In this document: piece by piece, positions 7,417 through 15,035 of the stretch
How the letters are laid out: each line of letters opens with the position of its first letter
Position numbering within the stretch: the stretch's first letter is position 1
Assembly (NCBI GenBank): GCA_012839845.1
Contig: DUMM01000124.1
Location: 1-40,260, forward strand
Source: Bacillota bacterium
GTDB lineage: Bacteria > Bacillota > Limnochordia > DTU087
Reading direction: 5' to 3'
DNA: 40,260 bases
The notes under the pieces: model-generated
What the model saw: the letters and a program-made list of their open reading frames with translations, nothing else
What the model was told of the DNA's origin: nothing
The model's database searches: none
Made by a program: the position numbers and the translations under genes

Positions 7417-8640
7417 CTAGCCTTTTACCACCGCAACTGTCCTCAGTCTCAGCACCGGTTCGACAAGGTCCAGTTGGTACTTCAGCACCTCATTGATATC
7501 CTTATACGCCCATCTCGACTCTTCTGCCACATCAGACCGCTTCCGCTTGCCCAGCACTACATTCTGCGACTTAAGATCCTCAATAACGTCCTGCACGCTG
7601 AACTGCTTAAGAGCTTCATTTCTGCTCATCACCCGGCCGGCGCCGTGGGAACAGCTGCAGAAGGATTCGGGATTGCCCTTTCCTTTCACTATATAGCTAA
7701 AAGAGCCCATGGCACCGGGGATGATACCGTATTCGTCCTTACCAGCCCGAATGGCACCTTTGCGGTGAACCCATACATCCCTGCCGAAGTGGTTCTCCAG
7801 GACGGCGTAGTTGTGATGAGCATCAATTTCTAAGATTATGCGCACATCATCGACAGCGGCATACCTAAACAGGTTTTCAAAAACAATCTCCTTCAGCCGC
7901 TGCATCATCAGCGCCCGATTCTCTTTGGCAAACCCCAGGGCCATGTTCATCCAAGCGATATACGCCTTTCCCTCCGGCGTATCAGTAGGCAGATATGCCA
8001 GCTGCCATTCCCGGGGTATCGGAGACTTGAGCTGAGCATTGAGGGTCTGTGCCCGTTTGTCAAAGGCACGGCAGATCTGCAGTCCCAAGTTGCGGGACCC
8101 CGAATGCACCATGAGCCCCAATCTGCCTTCATCGTCGACCTGCAGCTCTATAAAATGATTGCCGCTGCCTAAGGTGCCCAACTGGTAATAAGCCCTCTCG
8201 ATTTCCTTCTCCAGTTCCGGCATGGGATAAGCCGGCGGTTTGAACCCATCCAGAACCTTGGAAGGCTGCGGCGTCTTTTGGTGATCAAAACCGGTGGGAA
8301 TGCTTCTCATAATGTCTCCCACGATCTTTTCAGCCAAAGTACCGTTATTCACTTTCACTTCATTGAGGAGATCTGCAGGCAAGTCAATATGGACAAAGGA
8401 TACACCGCAGCCAATATCATTGCCGACCGCGTTGGGAATGATGGCATCTTCTGCAGCCAGCACCCCTCCAATAGGCATTCCGTAGCCGGCGTGGCAGTCC
8501 GGCAAGAGGACCACATGGCGGAAAGCACAGGGCAAGTTGGCCAAATTGATCGCCTGTTGCATGCAGGTTGGCTCAACTTGAGCAGGGTCCTCCAGCCAGA
8601 CCCTAATAGGTTTGTTGGCTACAGCTTTCAGTACAAACAT
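7417..8640 (-). CDS. rtcB: RNA-splicing ligase RtcB
   Basis: The 407-residue product matches the full-length RtcB family. RtcB joins RNA 2',3'-cyclic phosphate or 3'-phosphate ends to 5'-hydroxyl ends using GTP and Mn, acting in RNA repair or tRNA splicing. Metal-binding residues are visible in NDIGCGV (D75, C78), GSGNHFIE (H162) and MVHSGSRNLG. The guanylylated histidine is H332 in SHGAGRVMSR. GAMGSFSYIV and LLPDCHAGYGMPIGG are further family signatures. The ATG follows GGGGTGG. No rtcA, archease or rtcR gene is adjacent; it follows the TIM-barrel isomerase gene by 42 bases on the same strand, so the two may share a transcript. The function in this organism (stress RNA repair) is inferred from family knowledge. 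Confidence 0.96.
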   Translation of the reverse strand: MFVLKAVANKPIRVWLEDPAQVEPTCMQQAINLANLPCAFRHVVLLPDCHAGYGMPIGGVLAAEDAIIPNAVGNDIGCGVSFVHIDLPADLLNEVKVNNGTLAEKIVGDIMRSIPTGFDHQKTPQPSKVLDGFKPPAYPMPELEKEIERAYYQLGTLGSGNHFIELQVDDEGRLGLMVHSGSRNLGLQICRAFDKRAQTLNAQLKSPIPREWQLAYLPTDTPEGKAYIAWMNMALGFAKENRALMMQRLKEIVFENLFRYAAVDDVRIILEIDAHHNYAVLENHFGRDVWVHRKGAIRAGKDEYGIIPGAMGSFSYIVKGKGNPESFCSCSHGAGRVMSRNEALKQFSVQDVIEDLKSQNVVLGKRKRSDVAEESRWAYKDINEVLKYQLDLVEPVLRLRTVAVVKG

Positions 8641-8682
8641 TTCACCACCCCTTGGCCAATGATACCCGCCAGGAGTTTTGGT

Positions 8683-9486
8683 CTATAAGTTGTTCTTCAA
8701 CCACTCCCAACCTTTACGGAAACCTTGGGCATGATCGGTTTTGCCTTCATATTCTACACACCATACGCCTTGGTAATTTGCCCTCTTCAAGCATTCTACC
8801 GCCCAGCGGAGGTCCAACTCGCCTTCACCCAGCGCCGTTCCTTCGTATTCCGCCAAACTGTTCCTGCCATCTTTCATATGGACGTGCAGCACCCAGGGTG
8901 CAATTTTCTCGTAGAATTCGTTAACCTTTTCCAAAGGATGTCCCGCCCAGCGGTAGTTCATGGTATCCAGATTTGCACCCATGTTCTTGCTGTCTACAGC
9001 TTTCAGCAGTTTAACCTGAAGATCCGCATCATTGGTTACCAGCCCGTGATTATCCAAGGCAAATTTGAAGTCTTCCTGCTCGACAAAATCCCGGCAGCGG
9101 CTGAAACCTTCAATCATGAGATCCAGCCATCGCTCCTCGGGTACGCCCTCTTTGGGCCAGCCTCCATCTACCCGCAGCAGTCTGGTACCGAGTACAGCCG
9201 CCAATCGGCACACGTGCTTTAGGCGCTCCACTTGAAACTCCATGGCCTCTTGGTTGGCAACCAAGAAATCATTTTGCGCAGCCAGAGCGGAAACTCTTAT
9301 TCCTCGGCGGTCCAACTGGGTACGAACCCGTTGAGCAGCGGCCAAGGCCTCTTCATAGCTCTGTCCCTCTTCCCAAATGTCTTCAGCCAAAAGTTCCACA
9401 TATTCAAACCCAACCTCAGCAGCAAAGTCTAAGAAAGCCTCCAAATCTCCCGGAAAGTTGTAGTGGACTGCCCCTATCTTCGCCAT
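8683..9486 (-). CDS. Sugar phosphate isomerase/epimerase family TIM barrel
   Basis: The 267-residue protein has the xylose-isomerase-like TIM-barrel pattern: GAVHYNFPGDLEAFLDFAAE, FEYVELLAED, FALDNHGLVTNDADLQVKLLKAV, NMGANLDTMNYRWAG, WVLHVHMKDG and the ending WCVEYEGKTDHAQGF. The Glu, Asp and His positions at strand ends (E36-like ELLAED, D/H of DNHG, H of HVHMKD, E of VEYEG) are those that bind the divalent metal in this superfamily. Members isomerise or epimerise sugars, inosose or hydroxypyruvate; the exact substrate cannot be read. The start ATG follows AAAGGGGAG. Two Gfo/Idh/MocA dehydrogenases elsewhere in the window are common functional partners of such isomerases, but they are not adjacent. 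Confidence 0.85.
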   Translation of the reverse strand: MAKIGAVHYNFPGDLEAFLDFAAEVGFEYVELLAEDIWEEGQSYEEALAAAQRVRTQLDRRGIRVSALAAQNDFLVANQEAMEFQVERLKHVCRLAAVLGTRLLRVDGGWPKEGVPEERWLDLMIEGFSRCRDFVEQEDFKFALDNHGLVTNDADLQVKLLKAVDSKNMGANLDTMNYRWAGHPLEKVNEFYEKIAPWVLHVHMKDGRNSLAEYEGTALGEGELDLRWAVECLKRANYQGVWCVEYEGKTDHAQGFRKGWEWLKNNL

Positions 9487-9654
9487 TGTGGAGTCTCCCC
9501 TTTGCAGTTGCTGTTTACTCCCTTTTTCGGCGTCCCGCAGCGGTAACCTCTTTTGCCCAATAATCCCTGGTCTCAGTCCTGCAGTTCTTCAAAGTACTGA
9601 TTCTTTTTGGCAGCAACCGCCTCTATCCCCCGAGATCCCTCCGGAGAAAAGGAA

Positions 9655-9684
9655 AAGCCCCAAAACCCAACGGCCATGGGGCTT
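9655..9684 (-). terminator. Intrinsic terminator of the tRNA-Arg gene
   Basis: Read on the minus strand: AAGCCCCA, a 14-base loop, TGGGGCTT, then TTCCTTTT. It begins six bases after the CCA end of the tRNA. Confidence 0.8.
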
Positions 9685-9690
9685 CATGCC

Positions 9691-9767
9691 TGGCCCGCCC
9701 GGCAGGACTCGAACCTGCGGCCTTCTGGTTCGAAGCCAGACACTCTATCCAGCTGAGCTACGGGCGG
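9691..9767 (-). tRNA. tRNA-Arg (anticodon TCG)
   Basis: The 77-base cloverleaf folds completely on the minus strand: acceptor CCGCCCG/CGGGCGG, D arm GCTC-AGCTGGATA-GAGT, anticodon arm TCTGG-CTTCGAA-CCAGA with anticodon TCG, T arm GCAGG-TTCGAGT-CCTGC, discriminator G and an encoded CCA (9691-9693). It reads CGA and, if modified, other CGN arginine codons. It has its own promoter and terminator. Confidence 0.97.
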
Positions 9768-9788
9768 TTGATTGACTCAGTCGGTCAT

Positions 9789-9817
9789 ATTGTACCATAA
9801 AGGTACTGCCGAAACAA
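9789..9817 (-). promoter_or_regulatory. Sigma-A-type promoter of tRNA-Arg
   Basis: On the minus strand TTGTTT (9812-9817), a 17-base spacer and TACAAT (9789-9794) lie about 22 bases before the mature tRNA 5' end. The perfect inverted repeat GTACC-ATAAA-GGTAC (9792-9806) overlaps the -10 box and spacer, perhaps by chance. Confidence 0.65.
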
Positions 9818-9849
9818 CCGCTACCAAACCCCAGCTGCGACCGCTTTCT

Positions 9850-10401
9850 TCAGTCTACAGCATACCCCATAAGGAGAGCATCATAGAACTTGCCCTGGAG
9901 CAGAAACTGCCTGGTGATCATGCCTTCTTCCTGAAAACCCATTTTCTTGTACAGCTGAATGGCTCTGAGATTGTCTGCACGTACACGGAGATTCACCTTG
10001 CGGATGACACCTGATTCCCTACACCACTGGAGCAGACAGCGGATCAGCTCGGTGCCGATGCCTTTGCCCCAGTGGCTCTTCAGAACGCTGACCCCAAATT
10101 CGCCGATATGGGCTGTTCGAGGTCGGGAACCGCCTGCAAAACTCAGGCTGCCAACTATGCGCCCGTTGAGAACAGCCACAATGTAAAGCGCGTTGTTCTT
10201 AGAGGCAACCCCCGCTAAGTAGGCCTTTTCCTGTTCCAGTGTTATGCCCAATTCCCCCGGTCCAAATGTGAGAAAATCCGATTCGCCTGCAATTTTCTCA
10301 GTATACTTAAGGAGCTCTGGGGCGTCTTCAGCAGCTGCTTCCCTTATCACCAGCAGTTCTCCGCTTCTTAGCTTGACCTGGACAGCTGGAATCTTCCCCA
10401 A
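9850..10401 (-). CDS. GNAT family N-acetyltransferase
   Basis: The 183-residue product has a single GNAT domain: IREAAAEDAPELLKYTEKI at the start, NGRIVGSLSFAGGSRPRTAHIGEFGVSV in the beta-sheet core, the acetyl-CoA pyrophosphate loop HWGKGIGTELIRCLLQWC, and VRADNLRAIQLYKKMGFQEEG at the end. It resembles the RimJ/RimL-like and aminoglycoside-type general GNATs that acetylate small amines or protein N-termini; the substrate is unknown. The start is a TTG at 10401, supported by AGGTG seven bases upstream. It is transcribed towards the tRNA gene from the TraX-like gene's divergent side. The 240 bases upstream (10402-10642) contain no recognisable gene. Confidence 0.87.
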   Translation of the reverse strand: MGKIPAVQVKLRSGELLVIREAAAEDAPELLKYTEKIAGESDFLTFGPGELGITLEQEKAYLAGVASKNNALYIVAVLNGRIVGSLSFAGGSRPRTAHIGEFGVSVLKSHWGKGIGTELIRCLLQWCRESGVIRKVNLRVRADNLRAIQLYKKMGFQEEGMITRQFLLQGKFYDALLMGYAVD

Positions 10402-10642
10402 CTTTGTTCACCTGCTCTTGTCTACAGTTTCCATGGCTTCCGGAGATACAGCCAACTTGCATTTCTAGTACTGGACTTAAGCTTCAGTATTCCTCTTAAG
10501 CAGCAAGGAACCCGCAAAAGGGGCATAGAATTTAAGGTAGCCGGCACCTGCATGCAGCGTCTCCGGGCAGTACAGCATGTTAAGCGTATCATGCCTTTGG
10601 GGTAAGAATGACCCTGCTGAGCGGCTTCCGGAGGGAGAATCA

Positions 10643-11389
10643 ATGAAAAAGGCCAAGCCTTCCTTAACCAGCTTTCAACTAAAATGCATTGCCGCACTGC
10701 TGATGGTCTTAGATCACCTGCGGCAGTTCTTTCCCGCGTTTCCCCTCTGGTTCCGGTATCTAGGCAGACTGTCTGCACCCATCTTCTTTTTTCTAACAGT
10801 CGAGGGATTTTTCCATACCCGAAATAGGGGAAGGTACGCTGCTCGGCTTCTGGGTGGAGGCATCATTATGGCGGTAGGTTCGCGCATTCTCACTTATCTA
10901 TTCCCCAGCGACATGGCGCTGTACAACAACATCTTTTTCTCCCTTGGACTTGGGGTTGCACTGATGTCTGCCTGGCAGCAGCTGGAGGAGACTAAAGATG
11001 AAGGGCTGTTCAAGCCCGTCATTCTTCTCATTCTCATCGCCATGCTTTTTACAGAAGCCAATATATATGGAATTATGGTGGTTCTTGTCTTTTACCGCTT
11101 TCGGGAAAGAAAGAACCTTTTAGCTTCCCATTACATCCTGTGCTCACTACTTCCCAGCCTGCTGAGCCCTTTGAGCATCAAGCAGCCTTTCGGCATCAGC
11201 TACAACCTCAGCCTCCACCAGTTTTTCGTTGTGGACTATCAATGGATGATGGTCCTCGCCCTGCCTTTCTTCTTCATATACAACGGTGAGCTGGGAAGCA
11301 GAAGTCCTGCAGCTAAGTGGTTCTTCTACCTCTTCTACCCAGCTCACCTCTGGCTGTTGTATCTGGCCAGGTATTGGTCAGCGGCCTAG
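10643..11389 (+). CDS. TraX-family membrane protein
   Basis: The 248-residue product is a polytopic membrane protein. It begins KPSLTSFQLKCIAALLMVLDHL, followed by LGRLSAPIFFFLTVEGFFHTRNRGRYAARL, the hallmark stretch of TraX-like proteins, and ends with FFYLFYPAHLWLLYLARYW; seven to eight hydrophobic segments can be counted. TraX of the F plasmid acetylates pilin, and the family belongs to the acyltransferase-3-like membrane enzymes with a conserved early Asp-His (LDH, here V-L-D-H). Chromosomal homologues in Bacillota are common and uncharacterised, and no conjugation genes are nearby, so a role in acetylating an envelope component is inference. ATG 10643 follows GGAGGGAG; an upstream GTG-type extension has no site. 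Its stop codon overlaps the stop of the convergent dehydrogenase gene. Confidence 0.85.
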   Translation: MKKAKPSLTSFQLKCIAALLMVLDHLRQFFPAFPLWFRYLGRLSAPIFFFLTVEGFFHTRNRGRYAARLLGGGIIMAVGSRILTYLFPSDMALYNNIFFSLGLGVALMSAWQQLEETKDEGLFKPVILLILIAMLFTEANIYGIMVVLVFYRFRERKNLLASHYILCSLLPSLLSPLSIKQPFGISYNLSLHQFFVVDYQWMMVLALPFFFIYNGELGSRSPAAKWFFYLFYPAHLWLLYLARYWSAA

Positions 11390-12354
11390 TACCCGATCTC
11401 CAGATCAACTATGTTCTTCATCTCAGTTTCACGGCCGGCCAGCCACACTTTTAGATTGTGGCAGAAGATCTCCGTTATCCGGCGGTTGGCTTCGGGTGTC
11501 ACTCCTCCAGAATGGGGGGTAATAACCACATTGGGCATCTCCCATAGAGGGCTAGTTGGAGGCAGCGGCTCTTCTTCAAAGACATCTAAGCCAGCTCCTG
11601 CCAAACGTCCCGCCCGGAGGGCATTGATCAAGGCCTGTTCGTCTATGATGGGCCCACGGCCCACATTAATAAGCACAGCATGAGGCTGCATCCAGCCCAG
11701 CTCCCTCTCACCGATGAGCTTTTCCGTCTCCCGGGTCAGCGGCAGAGCGATCACGACATAGTCACTGACCGTCAAGAGTTCTCTGAGTCCTTCTGAGCCG
11801 GAAACCAGATGATCTACATAAGGGGGCTTTTCCGTCATTCTGCGCTTGTATCCCCAAACCTCCATGCCGAAGGCCTTAGCTCTAAGGGCAATTTGGGTGC
11901 CTATGTCCCCCAGACCGAGGATCCCGATGGTCTTGCCGTAGAGCTCACCGGAATCGGGCAGTTTTTGCCAGCGTTTTTCTTGCTGGAAGCGGGCATAGCG
12001 GTAGAGGGTCCGGCTGAAAGCCAGCATCAGAGCAAAGGCATGTTCTGCCATGGGCACCCCATAGACCCCGCTGGAGTTGGTTACAATCACTTGTGAGTGA
12101 GCGTAAAGCCCGGGATCTGCGTACCCATCCGCCCCTGCACTGGGAAGATGGATCCAGCTGAGCTGCGATGCACCCTTAAGAAACCTTCGAGGCGGCCAGC
12201 CGAGAAAGATCTCAGCCCACTGCACGTCTTCTGCCGTAACGTCCTCCCGATTCTTGGTCTGCAGGTTCGCATTCGGTGCTGCCTCTTTTATCTCGGCCAG
12301 CAAGCTGTCATCTAAGCCGTACGCAATCAAGATATTTGGCCGTTCATGACCCAC
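11386..12354 (-). CDS. D-2-hydroxyacid dehydrogenase (NAD-binding)
   Basis: The 322-residue product shows the D-isomer 2-hydroxyacid dehydrogenase architecture: an N-terminal catalytic half, then the Rossmann motif GKTIGILGLGDIGTQIA, the substrate Arg in INVGRGPIID, the catalytic Glu in GAGLDVFEEEPLP and the catalytic His in NVVITPHSGG. NSSGVYGVPMAEHAFALML is also family-typical. The enzyme reduces 2-keto acids to D-2-hydroxy acids with NAD(P)H; glyoxylate/hydroxypyruvate reductase-like members look closest, but substrate cannot be assigned. I chose the GTG at 12354 because AAGGAGG lies eight bases upstream; an ATG at 12387 would lie before that site. It follows pncB on the same strand after 122 bases. 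Confidence 0.9.
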   Translation of the reverse strand: MGHERPNILIAYGLDDSLLAEIKEAAPNANLQTKNREDVTAEDVQWAEIFLGWPPRRFLKGASQLSWIHLPSAGADGYADPGLYAHSQVIVTNSSGVYGVPMAEHAFALMLAFSRTLYRYARFQQEKRWQKLPDSGELYGKTIGILGLGDIGTQIALRAKAFGMEVWGYKRRMTEKPPYVDHLVSGSEGLRELLTVSDYVVIALPLTRETEKLIGERELGWMQPHAVLINVGRGPIIDEQALINALRAGRLAGAGLDVFEEEPLPPTSPLWEMPNVVITPHSGGVTPEANRRITEIFCHNLKVWLAGRETEMKNIVDLEIGY

Positions 12355-12476
12355 GGCAGTCTCCTCCTTGCCAAGTCTGTCTCTCATTAGTGTTTGTACC
12401 TTGCAGCGCAGGATCGCTTAGGGTCTTCCTCTCGGCACTGCCTCTTAGTAGGGGGCTTGTTCTCGACATACTGCCC

Positions 12477-13937
12477 TCAATGATGGTTGTTATCCATGTA
12501 AGATGCCCTCAGTTCTCTAATCATATCGTGCTTGAGATGCCAGAGCTTATCGCTTAAATCGACGATGTACTTTTCGGGGTTGATTAAGCGCTTGTATTCC
12601 GGCCAGAAGCGCTCTAGTTGTCCAGCAGCATAAGCCTGAACCTCGTGCACAGATGGGCATTGGTAGACCTGCTCACCGTTGCGGAATATAGGTACCAGCA
12701 GCCGCTCCATTTCGTAATTCCGCAAGGTTTTCCGCTTCCAGGTATCTACCGGATCATATATGGTGAGGGGTCCATGAGGAGGAAGTTCCTCATCGGCGAG
12801 GATTATCAGGTCTGCTAGGGCTTTGCCGGTTTCTCTGCTGTAGAAGCGGACTACATCCTTAATTCCCGGGTTGGTAGTCTTCTCCGCGTTGTCGCTGACC
12901 TTGATCTTCGGGATCATCTTGCCGTTTTCCTCAATGGCAACCAGCTTATAGACGCCACCCAGAGAGGGGTTGTCATCACCGGTGATGAGCTTAGTCCCTA
13001 CCCCCCAGCTGTCTATCTTGGCTCCCTGAACCCGAAGATCTCGAATTATGTTCTCATCCAAATCCCCGGAACCCACGATGATCGCATGCTCCAGTCCTGC
13101 CTCGTCCAGCATCTTTCTAGCCACTTTAGACAAGTACGCCAGATCACCGCTGTCTATCCGGATTCCCACAAACTTCCGGCCTTTGGCCTCCAACTCTTTA
13201 GCAACTGTAATCGCATTAGGAAGCCCGCTTCTGATGGTATCGTAGGTATCCACCAGCAGCAGGCAGGCATCAGGGTAGGCTTCGGCATAAGCTCGAAAAG
13301 CAGTTAGTTCATCGGGGAAGCTCATGATCCACGCATGGGCTTGCGTACCCTTGACGGGAATGCCGTACAGCTGACCGGCCAGCACGTTACTGGTGGCCCT
13401 GCAGCCGCCAATGTAGGCTGCCCGGCTGCCGTACAGGCCGGCAAACAGCCCCTGGGCCCGCCGTAAGCCAAACTCCATGACTTCTGTATCCTCAGCAGCG
13501 CTTACAACCCGGGCTGCCTTGGTTGCAATCAAAGTCTGATGGTTGATAATGCTGGTCAAACTGGTCTCAATCAACTGCGCCTCAGCTATGGGAGCCGTAA
13601 TCCGCATGATGGGTTCATTGGGGAAAATGGGCGTCCCCTCCGGCACCGCATCCACATCCCCAGTAAACCTCAGTCTTCCCAAGTAGTCGAGGAAATCATC
13701 GGGGAACAGTCCCAGGCTTCGCAGATAATCCCGATCCTCTTTGGTGTATCGGAGTTCGTTAAGATACTCTATGGCCTGCTCCAGACCTGCAGCTATAGCG
13801 TATCCATTGTTCCAGGGCAGACGGCGGAAAAATAGATCGAATACCGCTTTGCGATGGGCAATACCGGACTTGTAGTATCCGTAAACCATCGTCAGCTGGT
13901 ACAGGTCTGTTGCCATAGATAGGTTTAGTTTACTCAC
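12477..13937 (-). CDS. pncB: Nicotinate phosphoribosyltransferase
   Basis: The 486-residue product begins SKLNLSMATDLYQLTMVYGYYKSG, the start expected of NAPRTase, and contains FDLFFRRLPWNNGYAIAAGLEQ, FGLRRAQG, GTQAHAWIMSF (the histidine region phosphorylated by ATP in this family), DTYDTIRSGLPNAI and IRIDSGDL. It converts nicotinate and PRPP to nicotinate mononucleotide in the Preiss-Handler salvage route to NAD, in the cytoplasm. The start is GTG at 13937, seven bases after GGGAGGT; an upstream ATG at 14012 would add 25 residues that do not look like the family. It is transcribed after the CobW gene but a long perfect hairpin separates them. Confidence 0.96.
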   Translation of the reverse strand: MSKLNLSMATDLYQLTMVYGYYKSGIAHRKAVFDLFFRRLPWNNGYAIAAGLEQAIEYLNELRYTKEDRDYLRSLGLFPDDFLDYLGRLRFTGDVDAVPEGTPIFPNEPIMRITAPIAEAQLIETSLTSIINHQTLIATKAARVVSAAEDTEVMEFGLRRAQGLFAGLYGSRAAYIGGCRATSNVLAGQLYGIPVKGTQAHAWIMSFPDELTAFRAYAEAYPDACLLLVDTYDTIRSGLPNAITVAKELEAKGRKFVGIRIDSGDLAYLSKVARKMLDEAGLEHAIIVGSGDLDENIIRDLRVQGAKIDSWGVGTKLITGDDNPSLGGVYKLVAIEENGKMIPKIKVSDNAEKTTNPGIKDVVRFYSRETGKALADLIILADEELPPHGPLTIYDPVDTWKRKTLRNYEMERLLVPIFRNGEQVYQCPSVHEVQAYAAGQLERFWPEYKRLINPEKYIVDLSDKLWHLKHDMIRELRASYMDNNHH

Positions 13938-14045
13938 TTTTTGTACCTCCCGGCTATATGTAACCCCAGCGGGGTTGGCTGCAAACATGCCGCGCCTGGT
14001 AATCATAGACATTATAGCAGAAGTGTGATGAAATGTCGCTACAGG

Positions 14046-14078
14046 TAGGAACCCATCCTGTATCAGGATGGGTTCCTA
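14046..14078. terminator. Long perfect hairpin downstream of the CobW-type gene
   Basis: TAGGAACCCATCCTG (14046-14060), loop TAT and CAGGATGGGTTCCTA (14064-14078) form a 15-bp perfect stem. Neither strand carries a U-run after it. It lies between the cobW-like stop and the pncB start on the minus strand, so it may be a terminator-like or mRNA-stabilising structure. Confidence 0.55.
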
Positions 14079-14138
14079 GACAATCATCGGTTATGCAGTC
14101 AGAGCAGCCTCCGGCGTAGAGGGCACTCTGCTGTTGCC

Positions 14139-15035
14139 TCACATACTGATTTGCTCCCGCTTGAGATTGACTCCAATGACAACCAGCTGCCCCACAGGCT
14201 CTGCCTCATCTGCAGCCCCGGCAATCTCTGTCTCCCCCATAGTGTACTGAAGCAGATGGGGTCTGCCGGCGATGTTGACAAAGCCTTTAGCCCGCAACAC
14301 ATTAGAAGGCAGGGCTGCCGTCACTGCAGCACAGGCTTCGGCGGCGTCAGCAAAGGGCCCTATCGGGATGGTGATGGATACCAAGGGATCCCGGGCCGGT
14401 ATCCGTTCCCCCAGGTATCTGTGCCTGCCGGTCTCCGCCGGCAAGGACAAGATCATGTCCCACTCTGCTGGAGTTAAGCGGCCGTAGGGAGCTGTAAGCT
14501 GCACCGCGTCAGAGTTAAGTTCTTTTAGAACCTCCCGCAGCCTTGTCAACTGGTCTTCCTCAACCAGATCTGCCTTAGTGATCAAAAAGACATCCGCTGC
14601 TTGGGCCTGAGCTCTGGCAGCTTTCATGGTCTGAATCACCTTGGGAAAGTTGACGGCATCCACTACTGTTATAGTCCCAAACAGCCGGTAAGCTCCCTTT
14701 ATCTCCGGATAACCTAGGAAATCTCCCATTTCAAAGGGATCGGCAACGCCAGTAGCCTCAATGACAACCATATCCGGCTTTGGATCCCGGGTGAGCTTTT
14801 CCATGGCCGCCAGGAAATTATCCCTGATACAGATACAGAAAATCGATCCGTTTTGCAGCTCCACAAGCTCCGCGGCCTGACCATCTACCAGTCTGCCGTC
14901 AACACCCACGCTGCCGAACTCGTTCATTACCACGGCTACCCGCCGGTATCTGCGGGCAAGCACCGGCAGCATCTCATTGAGAAAGGTTGTCTTGCCGCTG
15001 CCGAGAAAACCGGTCAGCAAAATCACATCGATCAA
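14139..15035 (-). CDS. CobW/P47K-type G3E GTPase (metallochaperone-like)
   Basis: The 298-residue product has the Walker A motif TGFLGSGKTTFLNEML (residues 8-23), VVMNEFGSVGVDG, ELVELQNGSIFCICIRDN, VVIEATGVADP and the G4 motif ITKADL. The metal-binding CXCC motif of the family is altered to C67-I-C69-I70, so the third cysteine is absent. A C-terminal CobW-C-like domain (GFVNIAGRPHLLQYTMGE) is present. G3E GTPases insert or deliver metals or cofactors, e.g. Zn, Co or corrinoid. The TTG start overlaps the TGA of the UroD-thioredoxin gene, with GAGAAGGTG upstream, indicating translational coupling and a functional tie. The idea that it loads metal or corrinoid for that partner is inference. Confidence 0.9.
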   Translation of the reverse strand: MIDVILLTGFLGSGKTTFLNEMLPVLARRYRRVAVVMNEFGSVGVDGRLVDGQAAELVELQNGSIFCICIRDNFLAAMEKLTRDPKPDMVVIEATGVADPFEMGDFLGYPEIKGAYRLFGTITVVDAVNFPKVIQTMKAARAQAQAADVFLITKADLVEEDQLTRLREVLKELNSDAVQLTAPYGRLTPAEWDMILSLPAETGRHRYLGERIPARDPLVSITIPIGPFADAAEACAAVTAALPSNVLRAKGFVNIAGRPHLLQYTMGETEIAGAADEAEPVGQLVVIGVNLKREQISM

